From assembly GCA_049324435.1 (NCBI GenBank), contig JBMOOQ010000016.1, forward strand, positions 16,153 through 80,152: a DNA stretch of 64,000 nucleotides, in the 5' to 3' direction. The notes under the pieces were generated by a model. That model was given only the letters and a program-made list of their open reading frames with translations. It made no database searches and was not told the DNA's origin. Below are positions 41,155 to 50,202 of the stretch, piece by piece. Numbering within the stretch: the stretch's first letter is position 1; every line of letters begins with the position of its first letter. A program made the translations under genes and the position numbers. This DNA is from Pseudorhodoplanes sp049324435. GTDB taxonomy: Bacteria > Pseudomonadota > Alphaproteobacteria > Rhizobiales > Xanthobacteraceae.

Positions 41155-42807
41155 ATGCGAAGGCTGTCGGTTGTAGTCCTGTTCCTGGCCGCGATTGCCG
41201 CGGTCGCGCTTTATTTCATGCCGGGCTGGAACGGGGCGCCGGCCGAAGGCAGCTATCGCACTGCCAAGGCCGATCGCGGTGAAATCGTCGCAACCGTCAG
41301 CGCCACCGGCACCATCAATCCCACCACCACGGTGATCGTCGGCTCGCAATTGTCCGGACAGGTGGTCCAGATTCTCGCCGACTACAATTCCGAGGTGAAG
41401 GCCGGTCAGGTCGTGGCGCGGCTCAACCAGGATCAGATTCGCGCCCGGCTCGATGCGGCGCGCGCCGATCTTGCCCAGATGCGTGCGCAAAAGCTCGTCG
41501 TCGAAGGCCAGATCGAGAAGGTCAAGGCCGAGACTGAAAAAGCAAAAGCCGCGCAGGCCGATATGGAAGCGCAGGTGACGCGCAACGAGGCGTTGTTCGC
41601 CGATGCCGACCGCATCTACAAGCGCCAGAGCGATCTGCGCACTCGCGGCTTTGCCGCCGATGCCGCAGTCGATACCGCGCGAGCGACCCGCGACGCGCAG
41701 GAAGCCGCACTGACCTCGGCGCGGGCGCAGGTGAGTTCGGCGAAGGCGGCACTGCTCGGACTCGCGGCCGATCTCCAGGTTGCGCAGGCCAATCTCGCCG
41801 CGGTCTCCGCGCAGATTCAGCAGCGCGAGGCGGCGGTGCGTCAGATCGAGGTCGATCTGGCGAATTCCGAAATCAAGTCGCCGGTGTCCGGCGTGGTGGT
41901 CCAGCGCAATGTCGAACTCGGACAGACCGTCGCCGCCTCGCTGCAGGCGCCCGAGCTGTTCCGTATCGCCGACGACCTGCGCAAGATGGAGATTTCCGCC
42001 AATATCGACGAAACCGATATCGGCCGCATCAAGCCGGGACAGAAGGTGACGTTCACGGTGAACGCATTCCCCGGCCGCACCTTCGAAGGCGTGGTCAAGC
42101 AGGTACGCCTTGGCTCGCAGAATGTGCAGAATGTCGTGATCTATACAACGATCGTTTCGATCGAGAATCCGCAGCGCGAATTGCTGCCCGGCATGACCGC
42201 CAATCTGCGGATCGAAACCGAGCGGCGCGACAATGTGGTGCGTATCCCCAATGCCGCCCTGCGCTGGCGTCCGCCGTCGCTTGCGGATCAGCCGCTGGTC
42301 AGAACTGCCGGTGTGCCGGCGGCACCCGCAGGCCCGCAGCGCCGTGCCAGCGGCGGCAATAGCGGCGAGTTTCTCGAAGCGATCAAAACCGAGATCAAGC
42401 CGGGCGCCGATCAATTGCGTGAGATCGAGGCGGCGTTTGCCGACATGCGCAAGAGCTTTCTCGCCGGTGCCGGCGACGGCGATGCCAATGCAAGACGTGA
42501 ACGCATCCTCGCAGCGCGCCGCGAGCTTGAGCAGCGCATCGCCGGAATTCTCACGCCGGAACAGAAGGCGCAGTTCGACGAGATCGTGAAGCGGCAGGCC
42601 GCGTCCGGCGGCCAGCGCACAGCGCAGTCGGGGCGCGTGTTCATCGTCGGGCGCGACGGCAAGCCGCAGGGCGTGACGATCTCGACCGGCGTCACCGATG
42701 GCGGCTCGACCGAAGTGATCGCGGGTCTCGACGCTGGCGCCGAAGTGATTGTCGGCGGCGGCACGCCGGCTGGCGCTGCGCCGCGCGGCCCGCGCTTCGG
42801 CTTCTGA
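41155..42807 (+). CDS. MacA-like periplasmic adaptor with a long C-terminal insert
   Basis: A 550-residue membrane-fusion protein anchored by one N-terminal helix (about residues 4-21). It has the lipoyl/barrel parts TGTINPTTTVIVGSQLSGQV and SPVSGVVVQRNVELGQTVA around a coiled-coil hairpin of about residues 90-240. Residues about 371-490 are an insert absent from typical MacA (about 370-400 residues in total). It is proline- and alanine-rich at first, then helical, and includes ILTPEQKAQFDEIV, which resembles the LTxxQ motif of Spy/CpxP proteins. After the insert the normal last beta-strands return (GRVFIVGRDGKPQGVTIS). It is 14 bases upstream of the ATPase gene, so these three genes form one exporter operon. 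Confidence 0.88.
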   Translation: MRRLSVVVLFLAAIAAVALYFMPGWNGAPAEGSYRTAKADRGEIVATVSATGTINPTTTVIVGSQLSGQVVQILADYNSEVKAGQVVARLNQDQIRARLDAARADLAQMRAQKLVVEGQIEKVKAETEKAKAAQADMEAQVTRNEALFADADRIYKRQSDLRTRGFAADAAVDTARATRDAQEAALTSARAQVSSAKAALLGLAADLQVAQANLAAVSAQIQQREAAVRQIEVDLANSEIKSPVSGVVVQRNVELGQTVAASLQAPELFRIADDLRKMEISANIDETDIGRIKPGQKVTFTVNAFPGRTFEGVVKQVRLGSQNVQNVVIYTTIVSIENPQRELLPGMTANLRIETERRDNVVRIPNAALRWRPPSLADQPLVRTAGVPAAPAGPQRRASGGNSGEFLEAIKTEIKPGADQLREIEAAFADMRKSFLAGAGDGDANARRERILAARRELEQRIAGILTPEQKAQFDEIVKRQAASGGQRTAQSGRVFIVGRDGKPQGVTISTGVTDGGSTEVIAGLDAGAEVIVGGGTPAGAAPRGPRFGF

Positions 42808-42821
42808 CGCAGGCGACAACC

Positions 42822-43574
42822 ATGCCGCTGATCGAGACTGAAAACCTGACGCGGCTCTACACGCTCGGCAGCGAGACCGTAACGGCGCTTGATGGCGTCT
42901 CGGTCTCCGTCGACGAGGGCGATTTCGTCGCGGTGATGGGTCCGTCGGGATCGGGCAAATCGACCTTCATGAATGTCATCGGCTGTCTCGACAAGCCGAC
43001 GTCCGGCTCTTACCGGCTCGACGGCGAACTGGTCTCGACGCTGAACGGCGATGCGCTCGCGGCCGTTCGCAACCGGAAGATCGGATTCGTTTTCCAGCAG
43101 TTCCATCTGCTCGACCGGCTCGATGCGCTCGCCAATGTCGAGCTGCCGATGGTCTATGCCGAGACCGGCCGTGCCGCACGCAAGGACAAGGCAATTACTG
43201 CACTGAAGCGCGTCGGCCTTGGCGACCGCATCCATCATCGCCCGACGCAATTGTCCGGCGGCCAGCAGCAGCGCGTCGCGGTCGCGCGTGCGCTCGTCAA
43301 CAATCCGAAAATGCTGCTCGCCGACGAGCCGACCGGCGCGCTCGACAGCCGCACTTCGGTGGAAATCATGGCGCTGTTCCAGGAGCTGAACCGCGAGGGC
43401 ACGACGGTTGTCGTCGTCACGCACGAGCCGGACGTCGCGGCTTATGCCAATCGTCTGATCCGCTTCCTCGACGGACAGGTTCTGTCCGACCGGCGGCAGA
43501 CGCCGGTCGATGCCGCTGCGCGTCTCGCGGAGCTGTTGAAGCATCCGCATGCGCATCACGAGGCCGCCGAATGA
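42822..43574 (+). CDS. MacB-type ABC transporter ATP-binding protein
   Basis: A 250-residue ATPase. Walker A is MGPSGSGKST, the signature is QLSGGQQQRVAVARAL, and Walker B runs into LLADEPTGALDSRTS. The sequence belongs to the LolD/MacB branch (GSYRLDGE, FVFQQFHLLDRLDALANVEL). In E. coli MacB the ATPase is fused to the permease; here they are separate, with the permease start overlapping this stop (ATGA at 43571-43574). It powers export by the tripartite system with the adaptor upstream and an outer membrane channel that is not in the window. Confidence 0.92.
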   Translation: MPLIETENLTRLYTLGSETVTALDGVSVSVDEGDFVAVMGPSGSGKSTFMNVIGCLDKPTSGSYRLDGELVSTLNGDALAAVRNRKIGFVFQQFHLLDRLDALANVELPMVYAETGRAARKDKAITALKRVGLGDRIHHRPTQLSGGQQQRVAVARALVNNPKMLLADEPTGALDSRTSVEIMALFQELNREGTTVVVVTHEPDVAAYANRLIRFLDGQVLSDRRQTPVDAAARLAELLKHPHAHHEAAE

Positions 43575-44803
43575 CGAACCGCGATGCCGTGATGTCAGCG
43601 CTCGATGCACTGCGTCTGCACAAGCTGCGCAGTGCGCTGACCATGCTTGGCATCATTATCGGCGTTGCGGCGGTGATCGCAATGGTCGCGGTCGGCGGCG
43701 GTGCGCGCGAACAGGTGGTGGCGCAGATCCGCAGCCTCGGCTCGAATCTCCTGGTGGTCACGCCGGGCAATATCACCGCCGGCGGCGTGCGCATGGGATC
43801 TGGCGCGGCCTCGACGCTGACCGACGACGATGCTGCCGCGATCATGGCGGAAGTGCCGGGCGTTCAGGTCACTGCGCCGAACATGCGTGGCACCGGCCAG
43901 ATCGTGGCGGGCGGCATGAACTGGTCGAGCGCGGTCTTCGGCATCGATTCCGGCTGGTTCGAGGCGCGCGACTGGGACGTCGAACTCGGACGCGCGTTCG
44001 AACCCGAAGAGATCGCGCGCGGCGCGCAGGTGGTCATCCTTGGACAAACCGTTGCGCGCAATCTGTATGGCGGCATCGATCCGGTCGGTCAGGAATTGCG
44101 CATCCGAAACGTGCCGCTGCGCATCGTCGGCGTCATGTCCCGCAAGGGTCAGACCACCTGGGGCCAGGATCAGGACGATGTCGCCTTCGTGCCGCTCAAC
44201 ACCGCGCGTCAGCGGGTGATTGGACGCAATCAGGCCAATGCGCGCGCGGTCGGCTCGATCTATGTGAAGGTCAAGGACGGCGAAAACATGAGCCTCGTCG
44301 AGGACGAGGTGAAGACGCTGCTGCGCCAGCGTCACCGTCTGCAGCCCGGACAGGACGACGATTTCTCGATCCGCAATCTCGCCGATATCGCCGCGACCCG
44401 CGAAGCGAGCGCGCGCACGCTCGCGATCCTGCTCGCCGCGGTCGCCGGCGTTTCTCTTGCGGTCGGCGGTATCGGCATCATGAACATCATGCTGGTGTCC
44501 GTCACCGAGCGCACCCGCGAGATCGGGCTGCGGCTGGCGCTCGGCGCACGCAAGTGGGACATCCTGCGGCAATTCCTGTTCGAGGCCACCGGCCTTGCGG
44601 CGATCGGCGGGCTGATCGGCGTGCTGCTTGGCGTCGGAGCCGCCTATCTCATTTCGAACGGCGCCGGATGGCCGCTGCTGATCGAACCGGCGTCCATCGT
44701 GATCGCGGTACTGTTCTCAGGCCTCGTCGGCGTGTTCTTCGGCTGGTATCCGGCAATCCGTGCCTCGAAGCTCGATCCGATCGAGGCATTGCGGCATACG
44801 TGA
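43571..44803 (+). CDS. MacB/FtsX-type ABC transporter permease
   Basis: A 410-residue permease. An N-terminal helix (about residues 20-45, LTMLGIIIGVAAVIAMVAVG) is followed by a large periplasmic domain (MacB_PCD) and three C-terminal FtsX-type helices that include GIGIMNIMLVSVTERTREIG and LALGARKWDILRQFLFEA. These are characteristic of macrolide/peptide-type exporters that work with a MacA adaptor. The exported substrate cannot be predicted. It is last in the operon and convergent with the TPR-caspase gene after 10 bases. Confidence 0.92.
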   Translation: MTNRDAVMSALDALRLHKLRSALTMLGIIIGVAAVIAMVAVGGGAREQVVAQIRSLGSNLLVVTPGNITAGGVRMGSGAASTLTDDDAAAIMAEVPGVQVTAPNMRGTGQIVAGGMNWSSAVFGIDSGWFEARDWDVELGRAFEPEEIARGAQVVILGQTVARNLYGGIDPVGQELRIRNVPLRIVGVMSRKGQTTWGQDQDDVAFVPLNTARQRVIGRNQANARAVGSIYVKVKDGENMSLVEDEVKTLLRQRHRLQPGQDDDFSIRNLADIAATREASARTLAILLAAVAGVSLAVGGIGIMNIMLVSVTERTREIGLRLALGARKWDILRQFLFEATGLAAIGGLIGVLLGVGAAYLISNGAGWPLLIEPASIVIAVLFSGLVGVFFGWYPAIRASKLDPIEALRHT

Positions 44804-44813
44804 TACGAAGGCC

Positions 44814-46289
44814 CTATTTCCGGAAGTAGAACGCTTCGCTCGGAAGCGAGCCGTAGGTGAAAGGCTCCTGCTTGCGGTTTGTCGCGCTCAAAACATCGTC
44901 GCGTACCTTCCGGAACACCAGGTTGATTTCGAGGCCGGGGGTGAGAATGGCGCGGGCCAGCGCAGACGCGAACGGCGAGTTGCCCTGGCTGCCGTCAAGG
45001 GCGGTCTGTCCGTGCTTGGCTGCATAGGCCACAAGGGTCGCGCCTTCGGGTTCGATATTGCCAAGCCCTCTGCCGAGCGAGCGCGTTCCGAGACTCCTCG
45101 TCATGGTACTGGCGAACGGATTGTCTCGGCAGGCATCGAGGATAACCAGCTTCAGCTTGCTGGCGCCTTCGACGGAACGCAGCAATTGATCCAACGATAT
45201 AGCCTCGAACGAGGTATCGCGGTCGGATTTGAGCCGCGCATCTATCGGGACCAGATAATTGGTGCCTGCGACTTCGATTCCGTGGCCCGCATAATAGATC
45301 ACCGCCCATTCGGCGCGGTCCGCCAGAGTGGCGAAATCCTTTAGTGCGGCGGCAAGCTGCTCGCGGGTAAGGTCAAGCTTCAGGTCGACGCGATTGAAGC
45401 CGACCGTCGTCAATGCCTTACTCAGTATTTCCGCATCGCTTTTCGGATTCGTGAGGGGAGGCACGTTCCGGTACTGGCTATTCCCGATGATGAGTGCGAC
45501 CCGTGCGCTGCCGCCGGTCGAGGGCTTTGTATTTCCGGTTTGCTGCGCGAGTCGTGCCTCGAGTCGGGCGAGAGAACGTGTCAGCGACACGTTGCCCGGA
45601 TCGATGCTTGCGGCCTTCCTGATATCGGTGATCGCGGACGGAAAATCCTGCGCGGCTTCGCTTGTTAACGCGCGCTCGGAGAAATACAGCCAGTTCGTGG
45701 AATCGAGTGAAATCGCCTTATCGTGATCGGCGCGAGCGCGTGTGAAGTCTCTCCTCAGCCGGTAGATGATCGCTCTTTCATTATAGCCGCGCGCTTCGGC
45801 CGGCTTCATGCGGATCAGCGTGTTCATATCGGCGAGCGCCTTGTCGTAGTCGCGCTTGAAGCGAAAGGCGATGCCTCTGTTGAGGAAATGAGACGATACG
45901 TTAGGGTTCAATTTGATTGCGGCATTATAGCTTTCGATGGCCTGTTCGTATTCGCCCTTTTTCCTGAGCGTGATGCCTCTGCGATTGTGCGGGGAGGAGT
46001 TTTGCGGATCGAGTTTGATCGCAGCGTCAAAGTCCGCAAGAGCGGCATCCAGCTTTTCGAGCCGGTACAGAGCGTGCCCGCGGCTCTCCAGCAGGCTTGC
46101 GCGCTCTTTCGGCGCCCTGCGCTTGTCGGCCAGCGCGTTGGTGCAATCAGTGACAACCTGCTCCGGCGGCTCGGCCATGATTGAACATGTCGGCGGCCGC
46201 GCGGTGCCCTTCGGGCTTGCCTCGGCGGCAAATCCGGCCGGCAGAACGCCCGCGAGGGCGAAGGCAAGAATAAGCCGGCACCGCATCAT
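44814..46289 (-). CDS. Secreted TPR-caspase-like (C14) protein
   Basis: A 491-residue protein with a Sec-type signal (RLILAFALAGVLPAGFAAEA). About five TPR units span residues 60-245 (for example YRLEKLDAALADFDAAIKLD and KKGEYEQAIESYNAAIKLNP). The C-terminal caspase-like domain starts at about residue 262 (RVALIIGNSQYRNVPPLTNP) and keeps the catalytic dyad: H336 in YYAGHGIEV and C387 in LDACRDNPF. Order is signal, TPR, caspase, so the peptidase would act in the periplasm. Caspase-like proteins of bacteria are poorly understood; regulated proteolysis is likely. It stands alone and convergent with the exporter operon. Confidence 0.9.
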   Translation of the reverse strand: MMRCRLILAFALAGVLPAGFAAEASPKGTARPPTCSIMAEPPEQVVTDCTNALADKRRAPKERASLLESRGHALYRLEKLDAALADFDAAIKLDPQNSSPHNRRGITLRKKGEYEQAIESYNAAIKLNPNVSSHFLNRGIAFRFKRDYDKALADMNTLIRMKPAEARGYNERAIIYRLRRDFTRARADHDKAISLDSTNWLYFSERALTSEAAQDFPSAITDIRKAASIDPGNVSLTRSLARLEARLAQQTGNTKPSTGGSARVALIIGNSQYRNVPPLTNPKSDAEILSKALTTVGFNRVDLKLDLTREQLAAALKDFATLADRAEWAVIYYAGHGIEVAGTNYLVPIDARLKSDRDTSFEAISLDQLLRSVEGASKLKLVILDACRDNPFASTMTRSLGTRSLGRGLGNIEPEGATLVAYAAKHGQTALDGSQGNSPFASALARAILTPGLEINLVFRKVRDDVLSATNRKQEPFTYGSLPSEAFYFRK

Positions 46290-46505
46290 TCGCTCCGTTT
46301 AGGCATTTGGTGTGGGTCGCCCGACATGGGGTTCATCGGACAGCTCGCGGCCCAATAGATTCCGTATCATTCAGACAAATGCCGCAACAGGAAATTGAAG
46401 CGTCGGCATAATTGGCCGGAAGATCGGCCGGTGGGCGATTGCAGATCGTAACAGGAAGCGTTCTGTCCGCCGGTGTACCTGCGGATTAAAGGATATAACT
46501 ATTCG

Positions 46506-46853
46506 TTATCGCCGGCCGCCGAGCCATCCCGTGACGCGCGACCACCAGTCCCGCGCCGAGCCTGAAAACATCGCAAACAGGATTCCGATCACCACTAGCG
46601 GAATCCACAAGATCATCAGGCCGGCGAGCAGCACGAAGAACAGCACGCCGAGCGTGCCGGCCGCGAGCAGGATTAGCGCGATCGTGAAAGGCCCCGGCTT
46701 CTTCAGATAGATGCGGCGGATGCCGTCGTCGCCTTCCTCGACGCGCACGAACACGCTGTCGAAGCCGCGCTGACGCGATTGCGCGCCGGGCGGAATGATC
46801 TCCGGCTCGACGCGGGGCCTTTCGGCGCGGGGGCGATAGGGCTCGTTGCTCAT
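46506..46853 (-). CDS. Small membrane protein, unknown function
   Basis: A 115-residue protein with a polar N-terminus (about 55 residues, including FVRVEEGDDGIRRIYLKKPG) followed by two hydrophobic helices (about residues 57-76 and 79-95) and a short basic tail. The ATG at 46851-46853 was chosen because the conserved-looking MSNEPYRPR start follows it. Similar short two-helix proteins are found in Bradyrhizobium-type genomes, but no function is known to me. The 216 bases upstream of its stop, towards the caspase gene, contain no further gene I can support. Confidence 0.65.
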   Translation of the reverse strand: MSNEPYRPRAERPRVEPEIIPPGAQSRQRGFDSVFVRVEEGDDGIRRIYLKKPGPFTIALILLAAGTLGVLFFVLLAGLMILWIPLVVIGILFAMFSGSARDWWSRVTGWLGGRR

Positions 46854-46931
46854 GCGGAGAATATGGGACGAAGGCCACGCGAGGGCAATGCGCAATCATT
46901 GGCCGGAAACCGCAGGCGAATTTTCGGTCAC

Positions 46932-46960
46932 TGGCAAATTCGTGATGCCGCACTTATGAT
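46932..46960 (+). promoter_or_regulatory. Possible promoter of the toxin-antitoxin pair
   Basis: TGGCAA (46932-46937), a 17-bp spacer and TATGAT (46955-46960) give a plausible sigma-70 promoter, in an unusually AT-rich stretch. The start would be near 46967, just before the antitoxin gene. The -35 match is weak. Confidence 0.3.
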
Positions 46961-46973
46961 ATGATAAACTTGC

Positions 46974-47258
46974 ATGAGATGGATCGCCTCGCAGATGAAG
47001 GTTTCGACCTCGGAGTTCATCAAGAATTACAGCACACTCGCCGACCGGGCGCAGAGCGAGCCCGTGGTCATCACCGAAAATGACCGCGACCGCCTCGTGG
47101 TGCTGTCGGCTGAGGAATATGCGCGGCTGAAGCGGCGCGACCGCCGCGTGGTGAAGCTGGAAGATTTCACGGACGCGGAAATGGCAATGATCGCGCGCGC
47201 GGAGTCGGCCGCTGAAGATGCGCATCTTGACGAAGAACTGAAAGACTGGCGGGCGTGA
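46974..47258 (+). CDS. Phd/YefM-type antitoxin
   Basis: A 94-residue protein (or 87 residues from the ATG at 46995). MKVSTSEFIKNYSTLADRAQ and VVITENDRDRLVVLSAEEYA are the usual Phd/YefM DNA-binding fold, with a disordered acidic C-terminus (ESAAEDAHLDEELKDW) that would wrap around the toxin. It is followed by a gene with a 4-base overlap (GTGA at 47255-47258), the typical arrangement of a type II toxin-antitoxin pair. Confidence 0.8.
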   Translation: MRWIASQMKVSTSEFIKNYSTLADRAQSEPVVITENDRDRLVVLSAEEYARLKRRDRRVVKLEDFTDAEMAMIARAESAAEDAHLDEELKDWRA

Positions 47259-47692
47259 GCTGGCCGGTTCCGCGTCCGGGCCTGGTCATTCGCTATTCAT
47301 ATCTTTGGGAGAGTGAGGCGCGGCAAGGCCGTGAGGAAGGCGTGAAGGATCGCCCCTGCGCGATCGTCCTCGTGATTCTGCGCGAAGGCGAACATCCCAT
47401 CGTGCGCGTGCTGCCGGTCACGCATAGTCCGCCCTCCGATCCCACCGATGCGCTTGAAATTCCGCAACCGACCAAACGGCGGCTCGGCCTCGATTCGGAT
47501 CGCTCCTGGGTGATGCTGAGCGAAGCCAACGATTTCATCTGGCCGGGTCCCGATCTGCGTCCCGCGGTCAACGGCGATCCGGCGTCGGTCGTCTACGGCA
47601 TGTTGCCGCCGGGATTCATGAAAGTGCTGCGTGAACGGCTGCTGCAGCGCTGGCGCGAGAAGCGCGCGGCGGTGACGAGGAGGACGGAGTGA
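47255..47692 (+). CDS. PemK/MazF-like putative toxin
   Basis: A 145-residue protein starting at a GTG inside the antitoxin stop. The N-terminal part PGLVIRYSYLWESEARQG then KDRPCAIVLVI resembles the RGDIVWV...KRRPALVVS beginning of PemK/MazF RNases, and VRVLPVTHSPP matches the next beta-strand. The long second half (RRLGLDSDRSWVMLSEANDF, WPGPDLRPAVNGDPASVVYG) is more typical of a PemK-like family found in alphaproteobacteria. If active, it would cut mRNA. Pairing with a Phd rather than a MazE antitoxin is unusual but known in chimeric systems. Confidence 0.65.
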   Translation: MSWPVPRPGLVIRYSYLWESEARQGREEGVKDRPCAIVLVILREGEHPIVRVLPVTHSPPSDPTDALEIPQPTKRRLGLDSDRSWVMLSEANDFIWPGPDLRPAVNGDPASVVYGMLPPGFMKVLRERLLQRWREKRAAVTRRTE

Positions 47693-47805
47693 GTTTGTCA
47701 AATGGAGGATTTCGCTGCGCTCATCAGCCTTACGGGTGATCGGCCCCAATGTCCCTGCCTTCGGCAAGTTGGACAGGCAAATAGGTGCGGTAGGTCCGCA
47801 CTATT

Positions 47806-49083
47806 CTACTCCGCCGCCGTTCTGCCCGCCCCGCCGGTGCCGTAGCGCTTCTCGATATAGTCGATCACCAGCGCCTTAAAGTCTTCGGCGACGGTCGCTC
47901 CGCGCAGGGTTACGGCCTTCTTGCCGTCGATGAAGACCGGCGCCGCCGGCGCTTCGCCGGTGCCCGGCAGCGAAATGCCGATATCGGCATGCTTGCTTTC
48001 GCCCGGGCCGTTGACGATGCAGCCCATCACCGCGACGTTCAGCGCCTCCACACCCGGATAGCGGGTCTTCCATTCCGGCATCGATGAGTGAATGAACGAC
48101 TGGATGTCGCGTGCCAGTTCCTGGAACGTGGTCGAGGTGGTGCGGCCGCAGCCCGGGCAGGCCGCGACCAGCGGCACGAAGGTGCGAAAGCCCATGGTCT
48201 GCAAGATTTCCTGCGCGACCTTCACCTCCAGCGTGCGGTCGCCGCCGGGCTCCGGTGTCAGCGAGACGCGGATGGTGTCGCCGATGCCCTGCTGCAGCAG
48301 AATGCCGAGTGCCGCGGACGAGGCGACGATGCCCTTCGATCCCATGCCGGCTTCGGTGAGGCCGAGATGGATTGCGTAGTCGGAGCGGCGTGCGAGGTCG
48401 ATATAGACCGCTATCAAATCCTGCACGGCCGAGACCTTGGCCGACAGCACGATGCGGTTTTTCGGCAGCCCCATCTCCACCGCGCGATCGGCCGACAGCA
48501 GCGCGGACTGCACCATGGCTTCGCGCATCACCGCACGCGCTTCCATCGGCTGCGCCGATTTCGCGTTCTCGTCCATCAGATGCGTCAGCAATTCCTGATC
48601 GAGCGAGCCCCAGTTGGCACCGATGCGCACCGGCTTGTTGTGGCGGATCGCGGTCTCGATGATGGCGCCGAACTGCTTGTCCTTCTTGTCCTTGAAGCCG
48701 ACATTGCCGGGATTGATCCGGTACTTGTCGAGCGCTTCGGCGCAGGCCGGATGATCCGCCAGCAGCTTGTGGCCGATATAGTGGAAGTCGCCGATCAGCG
48801 GCACGCGCACGCCCATCTTCGCAAGGCGATCGCGGATATGCGGCACCGCGGCCGCGGCCTCGTCGCGATCAACGGTGATACGCACGAGTTCCGAGCCCTG
48901 CCGGGCCAGCGCCGCCACTTGGCGGGCGGTCGCTTCGATATCGGCGGTGTCGGTATTGGTCATCGACTGCACGACGATCGGGGCGCCGCCGCCGACCGTC
49001 ACGCCGCCGATATCGACCGCCACCGAGCGGTGACGGGGGGCCGGTCCGGCGAGGATGTCCTGGGAGGTAATCTGATCCATCAA
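47806..49083 (-). CDS. ispG: 4-hydroxy-3-methylbut-2-enyl diphosphate synthase
   Basis: A 425-residue [4Fe-4S] enzyme of the MEP pathway that converts methylerythritol cyclodiphosphate to HMBPP in the cytoplasm. It has PIVVQSMTNTDTADIEATAR at the N-terminus, the cluster cysteines in VAACPGCGRTTSTTFQELA and the third in MGCIVNGPGESKHADIG. Length fits the long alphaproteobacterial form with a variable C-terminus. The MEP route provides the C5 units used by ispA at 40.1 kb. It stands alone on the minus strand. Confidence 0.95.
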   Translation of the reverse strand: MMDQITSQDILAGPAPRHRSVAVDIGGVTVGGGAPIVVQSMTNTDTADIEATARQVAALARQGSELVRITVDRDEAAAAVPHIRDRLAKMGVRVPLIGDFHYIGHKLLADHPACAEALDKYRINPGNVGFKDKKDKQFGAIIETAIRHNKPVRIGANWGSLDQELLTHLMDENAKSAQPMEARAVMREAMVQSALLSADRAVEMGLPKNRIVLSAKVSAVQDLIAVYIDLARRSDYAIHLGLTEAGMGSKGIVASSAALGILLQQGIGDTIRVSLTPEPGGDRTLEVKVAQEILQTMGFRTFVPLVAACPGCGRTTSTTFQELARDIQSFIHSSMPEWKTRYPGVEALNVAVMGCIVNGPGESKHADIGISLPGTGEAPAAPVFIDGKKAVTLRGATVAEDFKALVIDYIEKRYGTGGAGRTAAE

Positions 49084-49178
49084 GCTAATCTAGCATCTCA
49101 CGAGGAAAACGGGAGTACGACCTTTGCTCCCGGCACACTGGCGCGACAGGTATAGGGCGCGCAGCGACAAAGAAAGCC

Positions 49179-50093
49179 TTACCGCGGCCGGTTCACCAGA
49201 ATGAGGCCGCCGATCACAAGGGCCACTGCACCCGCAAATGCCGGCGTAATCGGGTCGCCCAGCACCAGATGGCCCGCGAACACGCCGAATAATGGCGTCA
49301 GAAATGTGAAGGCCGAAAGACGGCTGGCCGAATACTTCGCCACCATGGTGAACCAGATCAGGAAGGTCAGCGAGACCACCCAGACGGTCTGGTAGATCAG
49401 CGAGGCGAGCGGCAGCGTGCCCGGCATCTGCGTCATGGTTTCGCCGGACAGGACGGCCGCGAGGGCCAGCATCGGCGCCGAGATCACGAGCTGATATTGC
49501 AGCGTCTTTTCCGGGGCGGCCTGCGCGAGCGAGGACGATTTCACCACCAGCGTTGTCAGGCCCCAGGCGATGCCGCCGCCAAGCGCCAGCACGTCGCCGA
49601 GCAATTGGTTCGCATTGGCCGATGGCGTCGGCAGGCCAAAGGCGAGCAGCAGACCGGCAAACGACATGATGAGGCCTGCCCATTGGGTCCAGCGAAACCG
49701 GTCGTTCGGAACGAGAATGTGCGAGCCGAGCACCACGACGAATGGCGCTGCATAGATGAACAAAGTCGCGCGGCTCGCGGTGGTGTAGAGCAGCGCGCGA
49801 TAGATGAAGATGAATTCCAGTCCGAACAGGACGCCGGCAAGGAGGCCGGCGCGCAGCGTTTCGCCGCGCAGGTCGAGCGAGATGCCGCGTGTGCGCGCGT
49901 AGAGCCAGATGATGAGCGCGGCTCCGGCGGAGCGGATCCAGGCCTGCGTGAATGGCGGGATGTCGGTGAGTGCGAGTTTCACCGCGACCTGATTGAAGCC
50001 CCAGCACAGGCACAGAAAAACGACGATCGCAGCCGCGCCCAGATCGAGCGGGCGCGTGGCGGCCGTGTGCGGCGCCTGAGTGGTGGAGGTCAT
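49179..50093 (-). CDS. EamA-family (DMT) transporter
   Basis: A 304-residue membrane protein with ten predicted helices in two EamA repeats, the usual architecture of drug/metabolite transporters. The N-terminal repeat begins IVVFLCLCWGFNQVAVKLAL and the C-terminal repeat contains SRLSAFTFLTPLFGVFAGHL, the EamA end signature. Such proteins export or import small metabolites such as amino acids; the substrate is not predictable. It lies downstream of zur on the same strand, with 109 bases between. Confidence 0.88.
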   Translation of the reverse strand: MTSTTQAPHTAATRPLDLGAAAIVVFLCLCWGFNQVAVKLALTDIPPFTQAWIRSAGAALIIWLYARTRGISLDLRGETLRAGLLAGVLFGLEFIFIYRALLYTTASRATLFIYAAPFVVVLGSHILVPNDRFRWTQWAGLIMSFAGLLLAFGLPTPSANANQLLGDVLALGGGIAWGLTTLVVKSSSLAQAAPEKTLQYQLVISAPMLALAAVLSGETMTQMPGTLPLASLIYQTVWVVSLTFLIWFTMVAKYSASRLSAFTFLTPLFGVFAGHLVLGDPITPAFAGAVALVIGGLILVNRPR

Positions 50094-50202
50094 CGATGGG
50101 TTCCCGGCGGGGGCGAGAGCGTCGAGCCTTTAGCGAAAAATCAGGCTCGCGAATAGGAAGCGCCCGTCATGGCGGGCATGTGTGTCCGGGACGCGAAGCG
50201 GG

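Noticed and set aside
41092..42819. A 575-codon minus-strand frame opposite the MacA-like gene
   Set aside because: The plus-strand adaptor is clearly real and in operon with the ATPase and permease.
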